Below are positions 1 to 6,723 of a DNA stretch of 64,000 nucleotides, in pieces. The notes under the pieces were generated by a model. It had not been told where the DNA came from and did not search any database. It saw only the letters and a list, made by a program, of their open reading frames with translations. The translations under genes were made by a program, and so were the position numbers. Origin of the DNA: Shewanella sp. GD04112 (GTDB taxonomy: Bacteria; Pseudomonadota; Gammaproteobacteria; Enterobacterales; Shewanellaceae); the NCBI RefSeq assembly GCF_029835735.1, contig NZ_JAOEAL010000002.1, positions 124,001 through 188,000 of the forward strand. Reading direction: 5' to 3'. Position 1 is the first letter of the stretch, and each line of letters starts with the position of its first letter.

Positions 1-2
1 TG

Positions 3-740
3 GTCAACGACCAATTTGAAGCAAGCTTCGAAGGTGTCCCTCAGGGCGGCCCACTCTCACCATTACTATCAAATATCATGCTGGATAGGTTGGATAAAGA
101 ATTGGAAAGCCGAGGACATCACTTTGCCCGCTACGCTGATGACTTTATCATCTTGGTGAAGTCTCAACGGGCGGGAGAACGTGTTCTCAAGAGTATTACT
201 CGTTATCTTGATTCGAAGCTAAAACTGATCGTTAACGAGCATAAAAGCCAAGTGGTTAAGGTAGGCCAAAGCAAGTTCCTTGGTTTTACCTTTAACCGAG
301 GAAAGATCCAATGGCATGACAACACGTTGCACATTTTCAAACAAAAGATACGACGACTGACGAACCGCAACTGGGGAGTCAGTATGAGCTATCAACTGTT
401 TAAACTGCGGCAATACATGCAAGGTTGGATCAATTACTTCGGCATAGCCAACGCTTATCAAGGGTGCGTCGATTTAGACCACTGGATCCGCCGCCGAGTG
501 CGTATGTGCTACTGGCGTCAGTGGAGAAAACCACGGACTAAGGTGCAGAATCTACTTAAACGAGGGGTCAGGATCCAAGCAGCCGTTGCTTGTGGGATCA
601 CAAGTAAAGGCCCTTGGCGTAGTTCGAAAACACCAGGAATACAGCAAGCACTGAGTAACGAGTACCTAATGAAAGCTGGATTGTATTCACTAAGAGAGGG
701 ATGGATTGCTGTTCACTATCCTAACCAGAAAACAGGTTAG
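3..740 (+). CDS. ltrA: Group II intron reverse transcriptase/maturase (5' end outside window)
   Basis: This protein reverse-transcribes the intron RNA at the target site and helps it splice. The reading frame is open from base 3, so the N-terminus lies upstream of the window. The visible part begins inside the RT palm, with a GVPQGGPLSPLLSN block (RT motif 4 region) followed by the catalytic YADD box about 45 residues in. A maturase (domain X) segment follows, with YMQGWINYFG and an Arg/Trp-rich stretch. There is no HNH endonuclease domain, as expected for class C introns. The stop at 738-740 lies about ten bases before the domain V hairpin, the normal arrangement. The visible portion looks intact. 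Confidence 0.9.
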   Translation, partial: VNDQFEASFEGVPQGGPLSPLLSNIMLDRLDKELESRGHHFARYADDFIILVKSQRAGERVLKSITRYLDSKLKLIVNEHKSQVVKVGQSKFLGFTFNRGKIQWHDNTLHIFKQKIRRLTNRNWGVSMSYQLFKLRQYMQGWINYFGIANAYQGCVDLDHWIRRRVRMCYWRQWRKPRTKVQNLLKRGVRIQAAVACGITSKGPWRSSKTPGIQQALSNEYLMKAGLYSLREGWIAVHYPNQKTG

Positions 741-750
741 GTGTTCTAAA

Positions 751-827
751 TGAACCGCCCTGTGCGGAGCCGCATGCAGGGTGGTGTGGGGGCTGGAGGC
801 TAGATAGATACCTCCGGCTACCCGATT
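751..827 (+). ncRNA. Group II intron domains V and VI
   Basis: Bases 752-786 fold as a 34-nt hairpin (GAACCGCCCTG pairing with CAGGGTGGT around an inner GCGG/CCGC stem), the usual shape of domain V in bacterial introns of this class. Bases 788-827 form a second hairpin, GGCTGGAGG pairing with CCTCCGGCT, as expected for domain VI. Structure was judged by eye, without folding software. Confidence 0.6.
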
Positions 828-968
828 ATGCATTTTCAGAAAAACACCTGCTCGGTTACAATTACTCCAGCAACCTGCTTATAGAATGGTTTGTTCTTCT
901 CATCACAAAGCTCTATGAAACTCTTATACGTTGAGGGCTTGGTGAAAAGCAGAGTTACATCTTTCAAT

Positions 969-2169
969 TGTATTAGTTCAGACTAGATCTGACACATCAT
1001 CTTGAAAAGATGAGAGTTACCCACTTTGATAAAGGTGTCGAAACTTCAATCAAAGAAAAAAGGTAACTCTCATGCTTCATACTAACAATCCCATCATTAA
1101 ACACAAAGCGGGTTTACTCAATCTCGCTGAAGAATTAGGAAACGTGTCTAGAGCGTGTAAAGTCATGGGGCTTTCCCGTGATACTTTCTATCGCTATCAA
1201 GAGCTGGTTGAAAACGGCGGCGTTGAGTCGTTGATCAATCAGTCTAGAAGAACACCTAATCTCAAGAATCGTGTCGATGATGTCACTGAAAATGCCGTCT
1301 TAACGCATGCTATCGCGTTTCCAGCCCATGGACAGTCTCGCACGAGTAATGAGCTTCGAAAACAAGGGGTATTTGTCTCTGCCAGTGGCGTGCGCTCCAT
1401 TTGGTTACGGCATGGCTTAGAGAACTTTAAAAAGCGATTAAAAGCCCTCGAAGCCAAAGTCGAGCGAGAAGGGATAATCCTGTCGGATGAACAAGTTGCT
1501 GCCCTTGAGCGTAAGCAGCAAGACGATGAAGCCTGCGGTGAAATAGAAACGCATCATCCTGGTTATCTCGGCTCGCAGGATACCTTCTACGTTGGCAATC
1601 TAAAGGGCGTAGGCCGGATATATCAGCAAACTTTTGTCGATACCTACAGCAAAGTTGCTTTCGCGAAACTGTATACCACGAAAACCCCAATCACCTCGGC
1701 CGATTTACTCAACGACAGAGTTTTACCGTTCTTTGAAGCACAGGCGCTGCCCATGTTGCGCATCTTGACTGACCGAGGAACCGAATACTGTGGCAAAGTG
1801 GAACAGCACGACTATCAGCTGTATTTAGCGATAAACGATATAGAACACACTAAGACGAAGGCACGACACCCACAAACGAATGGCATTTGCGAACGGTTCC
1901 ATAAAACCATTTTGAATGAGTTTTATCAGGTGACTTTCCGCAAAAAACTCTATGGCAACATGGAGGAACTACAGAAAGATCTGGACGAATGGCTGGCTTA
2001 TTACAACAATGAACGAACCCATCAAGGTAAAATGTGCTGTGGTAGAACACCAATGACCACATTAATCGATGGGAAACGGGTTTGGGCTGAAAAGAATTTA
2101 GCTCAAATCTAAGCTGACAGTGACACCCTAAAAAATGGGCAACTGTCAGATCAGGTCTGAGCTAGTACA
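969..2169 (+). mobile_element. IS481-family insertion sequence, complete
   Basis: A single transposase gene is flanked by imperfect terminal inverted repeats of about 29 bp. The left end at 969-997 begins TGTATTAGTTCAGAC. The right end at 2141-2169, read on the minus strand, begins TGTACTAGCTCAGAC. They differ at about six positions, and TGT...CA ends are usual for IS481. I see no clear target-site duplication: the left flank reads CTTTCAAT and the right flank TAGCCGAG. Either the duplication has decayed or the ends recombined. The element appears to have landed inside the integron-cassette relic, since the last attC-like remnant starts only about 50 bp to its right. Confidence 0.85.
1072..2112 (+). 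CDS. IS481-family transposase
   Basis: This DDE transposase moves the surrounding insertion sequence. The N-terminal 60 residues form a helix-turn-helix (NVSRACKVMGLSRDTFYRY) with a second winged segment to about residue 130. The rve-type integrase core follows, with the first Asp in the TFVDTYSK block, the second in ILTDRGTEY and the Glu in TNGICERFHKT. The protein ends with the ...YNNERTHQGKMCCGRTPM motif typical of IS481. Its 346 residues are normal for the family and all catalytic blocks are present, so it is probably active. ATG 1072 is preceded by AAAAAGGTAA, a reasonable ribosome-binding site. Confidence 0.92.
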   Translation: MLHTNNPIIKHKAGLLNLAEELGNVSRACKVMGLSRDTFYRYQELVENGGVESLINQSRRTPNLKNRVDDVTENAVLTHAIAFPAHGQSRTSNELRKQGVFVSASGVRSIWLRHGLENFKKRLKALEAKVEREGIILSDEQVAALERKQQDDEACGEIETHHPGYLGSQDTFYVGNLKGVGRIYQQTFVDTYSKVAFAKLYTTKTPITSADLLNDRVLPFFEAQALPMLRILTDRGTEYCGKVEQHDYQLYLAINDIEHTKTKARHPQTNGICERFHKTILNEFYQVTFRKKLYGNMEELQKDLDEWLAYYNNERTHQGKMCCGRTPMTTLIDGKRVWAEKNLAQI

Positions 2170-2221
2170 TAGCCGAGAGATTTCAAGCTAATCTGACAGT
2201 AAGTTATGAGCGTGAAGCTGA

Positions 2222-2305
2222 CATTAACGCAAAGCACACGGGGGACGACCATGTAGCGGTTGGCATCCCAACGGCCGCAGGCCGCGAATACTGCGCCTTG
2301 TAAGC
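2222..2305 (-). repeat. Degenerate attC-like site downstream of the HNH cassette
   Basis: Read on the minus strand, just after the HNH gene stop, the sequence runs from GCTTACAAGGCGCAG through an internal GC-rich hairpin (GGTTGGCATCCCAACC-like) to GCTTTGCGTTAATG. The arrangement of outer CAAGGCGCA / TGCTTTGCGTTA arms and an inner inverted repeat resembles an integron attC, but arm pairing is imperfect. It is clearly weaker than the site at 3097-3167. Confidence 0.4.
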
Positions 2306-2306
2306 T

Positions 2307-3068
2307 TCAATTGAACTCGTACTCTTTGTCACCTAGAGTGATAATAGTTTTTATCCCTCGATTCATAAGTTCGAAGCCGAGGTGAGTTGGCTTTTGAGAC
2401 CCTGATGGCATATAAGAGACAAATACATCGACATTTTGGTAAAAGCAAAGCTTGACCAAAAAAATGCCAAAATTATCAGGTTTCGTAAATTGGTAATAAA
2501 AAACTTCGGGATTGTCTCCATATTTCGGTTCGTCGGCCAGCTCAACTCGTACCTTTTCTTTGATAAAAGCCTTGAATGCCTTTGGGTTTTGCTCATTTGT
2601 ATGAAGAAACCCTAGATAGGGCTTCAGCTCACCGTTGAATTTCTGTTTGAAATGGTGATGGTAAATTCCATATGCGATGTGGCTGAAACAGTTAATTAAT
2701 CTTTCATAGTCGGGAGTACCCCAAAGAATTTCGATGAATTTGTTTTCATCCCCTATTCTCACAAGCTCTTTTCGTAGAAACACTTTTTCCAATAACTTGT
2801 ATGATGTTCTTCTTAATGCTCTTTGGATCTTCCCGCTGTAATGCTGATAGCCGATTGAGTTATTGCCAATTATTCCGGCGATGCTAACCATCAAGAATTC
2901 ATCGTCATGTGATTTTTTTCCATTGTGCTCATCGCATGAAGGAACAGTAATTAAGTTAACCCTTAAGTTTTTCTTGACGTCTTTAAATTCCGGGAATAAG
3001 CACTTTGGTGGGACATGCTCAGCAGATGTGGCTGATTTTTCACACATGTAGCATTGATCTTTTTGCAT
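2307..3068 (-). CDS. HNH-type protein in an integron-like cassette
   Basis: This is a 254-residue protein with an N-terminal zinc-binding or HNH-like block: CYMCEKSATSAEHVPPKCLFP at residues 5-25, then a CDEHNGKKSHDDE segment around 46-58. The CxxC...EHVPPK...C..HN.KS..DE spacing resembles HNH nuclease-like proteins commonly found in integron cassettes and defence islands. The rest has no motif I recognise. I chose ATG 3068 (GGGAG 7 nt upstream) over ATG 3110, because the latter would start inside the neighbouring attC site. It is the second cassette, read on the minus strand, after the TIR gene. Nuclease activity is inferred only from the motif. Confidence 0.7.
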   Translation of the reverse strand: MQKDQCYMCEKSATSAEHVPPKCLFPEFKDVKKNLRVNLITVPSCDEHNGKKSHDDEFLMVSIAGIIGNNSIGYQHYSGKIQRALRRTSYKLLEKVFLRKELVRIGDENKFIEILWGTPDYERLINCFSHIAYGIYHHHFKQKFNGELKPYLGFLHTNEQNPKAFKAFIKEKVRVELADEPKYGDNPEVFYYQFTKPDNFGIFLVKLCFYQNVDVFVSYMPSGSQKPTHLGFELMNRGIKTIITLGDKEYEFN

Positions 3069-3096
3069 GCCGCCACTCCCGACGAAACGAAACCAA

Positions 3097-3167
3097 GCTA
3101 AAAAGCGCATTTGCGGCTGGTTTGAAGCGTAGCGGAGAACCAGTTCGATAACTTGCGCTTGTTAGAA
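3097..3167 (-). repeat. attC recombination site between two gene cassettes
   Basis: The outer arms CTAAAAAGCGCA (3098-3109) and TGCGCTTGTTAG (3154-3165) are inverted repeats with a single mismatch. An inner pair, CTGGTT and AACCAG, surrounds the apical part. This is the imperfect cruciform layout, about 70 bp, of an integron attC. It lies directly downstream of the TIR gene stop and upstream of the HNH gene start, exactly where a cassette boundary should be. A matching GTTAGAAATAAA half site occurs upstream of the TIR gene on the minus strand (3908-3897), defining a cassette of roughly 0.8 kb. Confidence 0.75.
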
Positions 3168-3182
3168 ATAAACCGCGCTGAA

Positions 3183-3875
3183 TTAAATAGCTACCAACTC
3201 CGCGATTTTTTCAGCAATCTCAGCCATTGAATCTTCCGATGTGTCTAAACCGGACCTCGACGCAAGCAAAGGGCTTACGTTACGAAGAGCTTCATACGTC
3301 GTATTGTGCACGATAGGAACGAGTCGGTTTCCCGCCAGTAAAGCAGATAGCTCTTTATCAGCAACACTTTCTTTGGGCAAACGCTCAAGCATTGCGGGAG
3401 TTACCAGAACAAGTCCCACTTTGGAATTTGCTAAGCCCTTGTCGATGGCGCGCATCATTGGCACACCAAGGCCAAGATCTTTTTCACTAAACCAAACTTT
3501 TACACCAGCAGCTTCAAGTAAATCATGTAACTCCTTAGCTGACTCTTTACGATCAGCCCACGCATGGCATAAAAATGCATCTCGAATATCAGGCTGTACA
3601 GCTGCTTTAACTTCAACCGCCTGCCTTACAGGCGTTAAGGATTGAATTTGAGACGAAGTATAGGAAACTGTAGAGCTGGGTTTAGACCAGCGAGGTTTTG
3701 AGCTTCTGGAGCTACCACCACTACTACTAGAATAGCTACTAGCGCTGGAATACGAATATGGAGAACTATAACCGTTGTAGCTACCGTACCCGCGACTTTT
3801 ATAACGACATGCTGGACAATTTGCTGCGGCTGCGGCTGAACTATGCCCTCTCACTGGTGCAGTACATCTCGCCAT
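3183..3875 (-). CDS. TIR-domain protein in an integron-like cassette
   Basis: This 230-residue protein has three parts. A short Cys/His cluster (C4, H11, C20, C23) could bind zinc. A low-complexity Ser/Tyr/Gly linker covers roughly residues 28-75. A C-terminal TIR domain spans roughly 97-225, with DAFLCHAWADRK as box 1, GVKVWFSEKDLGLG and the ...VGLVLVTPAML block. TIR domains in bacteria often hydrolyse NAD+ in anti-phage abortive systems. Here the segment that usually carries the catalytic Glu reads SEKDLGLG, so whether it is an NADase is open. ATG 3875 has AAGGAG nine bases upstream. It stands alone as a cassette, with its own attC following the stop. Confidence 0.85.
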   Translation of the reverse strand: MARCTAPVRGHSSAAAAANCPACRYKSRGYGSYNGYSSPYSYSSASSYSSSSGGSSRSSKPRWSKPSSTVSYTSSQIQSLTPVRQAVEVKAAVQPDIRDAFLCHAWADRKESAKELHDLLEAAGVKVWFSEKDLGLGVPMMRAIDKGLANSKVGLVLVTPAMLERLPKESVADKELSALLAGNRLVPIVHNTTYEALRNVSPLLASRSGLDTSEDSMAEIAEKIAELVAI

Positions 3876-4330
3876 GATGTTGTCTCCTTACTTTAATTTA
3901 TTTCTAACATTTTATTATTGGGCTTGCTCATTTCCTAGGTTCAGATAGAGAAAATATCATTTGATAAACAACTGAAAAATAAGCGTAAATACTCAATTCA
4001 CATTTTCACTATTTGGGAAAGCGAGCACACGTTATATTTCGGAACTTGTGTTTCATTTTTACGTACTTCGCTTTAGTAAGTACCTAATTTATAGCACGTA
4101 AATAAAACTAGCAACTAGCTTATACACAATGTTAACGGGATATTTGACCTGATATGGCGGATATTTCAAATAGAGCTGTATATAAAAACATATACACTTC
4201 ACTTTTACCACAAAGACAATGAATAGAGCTAAAGCGAGAGCCGACAGTCTGTTTTTGGCACTAAGTTTACGGTCAAATGTGATCAAGCCAGCTCATGATT
4301 AATGTCAGATTAAATTCAGATCAATCCAAT
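3876..4330. other. Intergenic region between the TIR cassette and the recombinase operon
   Basis: This is 455 bp of AT-rich sequence. It carries the cassette-boundary half site GTTAGAA (minus strand, 3908-3902). A 65-codon open frame at 4089-4286 has no recognisable motif or ribosome-binding site and I do not call it a gene. No integron integrase or attI was seen here, and no terminator for the recombinase operon was evident. Confidence 0.5.
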
Positions 4331-4726
4331 TTATTTTTCAGTTACCTTATTTTCTCGCAATCTGTTAAGAGCCTCAACGTGCTCTTCAGCCAATTGATCA
4401 TACATCGAATACACTTGTTGAATATGGGCAAGTAAAGCAGGAAATTCAATTGACTTCTCTTGCTCAAGCTTTTGAGTCTTTCTTTTAACTGAAGATAGCT
4501 TATGTTTTAGCCTTTCTAACTCCGCTATATTCTCATCCCGTTTTAGTCGTTCAGCTTGCTTAACTTGCTCATCTTTAATTATGCACTTCAAATCTGGATA
4601 ACGGTTATATATGACAGAGTGACTTAAACCAGCTCGGTCAGAAACTGATTTGATACTTACTTTTTTGCCTTCACTAACTAGTTCATGTAAGGCTTTCAAT
4701 AATACTTTTCTAGTTTCTTCACTCAT
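4331..4726 (-). CDS. Small coiled-coil recombination accessory protein (srap/TnpC-like)
   Basis: This 131-residue protein begins with a helix-turn-helix-like segment (VSIKSVSDRAGLSHSVIYNRYPDLK, residues 23-47), followed by a charged helix likely to form a coiled coil (about 50-95) and a second helix. It resembles the small third protein of Tn554-type elements and the DUF6262 family. Its start overlaps the end of the upstream recombinase gene in an ATGA, implying translational coupling. In SE-type elements (core order intA-tfp-intB-srap, from memory) the last gene is such a small auxiliary protein, so I read this as the srap equivalent. The exact function is not visible from sequence. Confidence 0.65.
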   Translation of the reverse strand: MSEETRKVLLKALHELVSEGKKVSIKSVSDRAGLSHSVIYNRYPDLKCIIKDEQVKQAERLKRDENIAELERLKHKLSSVKRKTQKLEQEKSIEFPALLAHIQQVYSMYDQLAEEHVEALNRLRENKVTEK

Positions 4727-6723
4727 GCTTGATCAACCTGGCTTGAGGGTTCTAGTTGATTGATAACAATTCTAGCTGCCTCTAGGTTACTTTTTATAAC
4801 CATACTAAATGAGTCCAACTTCTCTCGAACACTTTCAGGAGCAGATTCGATCTTCTTGATTTTATCTTCGCAGTTAAGCTTAATTGCTTTCCAGTAGGTT
4901 AAATGCCTGGGTGTAGCGATGTATCCATCGCAGTAAATACAATGGCTTGGATCAGTTACATTCTTAACCTTACAATCTTTGGCTTTAGTACAATAGCCAT
5001 GCCCAACTCCTCGCAAATCATGTGAATTTTTCGATATGAACTCCACCAGTTGATTCATATCTTTGAAGTGTGGTTGAATATTATTTTCAACTTGGCTTCC
5101 CAGCATTTCTTTGATTCGACTAGAGAATCGAGCACCACCTTGTCCGGCAATATTTCCCTCAAGTGACGCTTCGACAATCTCGCTCACCGTCAAACTTGTA
5201 ATATGCTCTGAGAATTCATCCGCTATATTTAGCAGTTCTCCGATAGACTCAAATCCACGCTGAGCATAGACCAGTGTCATATTTTGCCATAAGTGCTTGT
5301 ACTGGTATCTAATATCATCTAATTCACCTAAGCGGTTTGCGATGATAAACTAGGCAAATGTATGCCTGAACTGATGAGGTGTGAAGTTGAAGTAATCGCC
5401 TGCTTTATACGGTTTAAGCCGTTCAGAATTATTAGGAGCAACTGATTTGTAATTACATCCAAGACGCTCCAGCTGCTCTATGTCTGATGGGCCAACGGGA
5501 ATTTTAAAAAAATCACTGATGTTAAAAGCAGCGGAATTTGGTCTCTTGTTCATTCGATAGAATCCGCAGCCAGACAGCGTGTAGTTAGCTGCGAATAGAT
5601 ATTTATACTTTAGCCCTTGCTGTAACTCATTCAGATAATCATCTGATATCTCAGATGACAGGTACTCAACGATGGCAGTAGCTTTCTCATAAACGGAATT
5701 ATTTAATGAAGAAATTAAATTAATATATTTTGCAACGATTTCTCCGCAAACCCATTCTACATGCTGCGAACCATCTGTTGTTTTTGTTAACTCGGATACC
5801 AATGAGTACTGAAGTTCGCTAGAACCAATATCTCTAGTCACTAAGCAATCAATTGCAAGAGCCAAGGCCTCTCCATCACGCATACCCGTGAAGGCCAGAA
5901 CTAATATATTTACTAAACCTCTTATTCTATTAATCTTTGCTACTACCGCTTCATTAATAGTGCCACGGATGCTTCTGTAGCGCCCCTTTACAATTTTGTA
6001 ATGACCTTTTTCAATTCTGCGTATCTCATCTGATTGAAGTCGAATCCATTCGTCACGAACTTCATCAATCATATCAAGTTCAGAGATAACTTTTGAAATT
6101 AATTGTTTTAAGATTCCACTAGGGATGACAGGATGCTTCTTCCTTCCGTTTACTTGATGAGCTGACACGAAAGGCGTGAGCTTATCTGAAATCACATTAG
6201 ATGCTTCCTCGCTAATTAAGCCATAGCATCTCATCCATTTGATAGCCGTGTTAATTGAAATGCACAAGCTGGGCTTATCTTTGGCACCAATGTAACTAAT
6301 CGCTTCAGCACAATAATGTGATATTTTCAAACGATTGAGTTGATCGAGTTTTATCCACGAATGGATGCGCTTTACGCAGAGAAATCTGGCAATAGTCATC
6401 AGACTTCTTGCCCCATTTATAATAGTACTCCATTTCAGCGGCGGCATACCCTCGCCAATCCCTGATGTGTATAGTGCCAATATAAGTATCTTGAATTCAT
6501 ACTCAAACTCGATACTGAGTTCATTGAACGAGATACCAAGTTTTTCACTTATCGGCTTCCAGGTGGCATCTGAAAGCCTTACCTCCCTGGAATAACCGCT
6601 ACGGTCAGAACCACTCCAGATAATTTCATCTCGTAAATCCAACCAACGCTTTTCGCAATAAGGCTTTAAATTGTATTCCCCATTACCACTGAGGCACTCG
6701 GAAAGCACGACAGAAATACTCAT
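4723..6723 (-). pseudogene. Third tyrosine recombinase (intB-like) interrupted by an in-frame amber codon
   Basis: The minus-strand frame encodes about 457 residues ending at the catalytic box HQFRHTFA, then a TAG at 5352-5350. The same frame then continues without a shift through FIIANRLGELDDIRYQYKHL into a 185-residue stretch that starts at ATG 5280 (TLVYAQRGF...) and carries Cys-rich motifs (CTKAKDC, CIYC). Without the amber codon the product would be about 667 residues. The R-H-R side of the active site (TGMRDGEAL, HQFRHTF) is thereby cut off from the downstream tyrosine in LVYAQ. TAG is one base from TAT or TAC (Tyr). Both ends show ATGA overlaps with neighbouring genes, so the operon is otherwise undisturbed. 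Nonsense mutation, amber readthrough and sequencing error all remain possible. Confidence 0.8.

Larger units (their letters stand above)
1..827 (+). mobile_element. Group II intron, 3' part (class C-attC-like)
   Basis: The left edge of the window cuts through a group II intron. Visible are the C-terminal two thirds of the intron-encoded reverse transcriptase/maturase and, just after its stop, the structured RNA domains V and VI. The C-terminal end of the protein (no HNH endonuclease, ending in an ...HYP-type motif) resembles introns of class C that insert into attC sites of integrons. That fits the integron-type cassettes 1.4 kb away. The 3' boundary near 827 (after CTACCCGATT) is my estimate from the domain VI hairpin. 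Bases 828-968, between the intron and the IS, show no gene. Confidence 0.75.

Noticed and set aside
961..2176. Target-site duplication for the IS481 element
   Set aside because: Left flank CTTTCAAT and right flank TAGCCGAG share no direct repeat, so none is claimed.
4089..4286. 65-codon open frame on the minus strand
   Set aside because: No ribosome-binding site, no recognisable motif, and an AT-rich region where such frames arise by chance.
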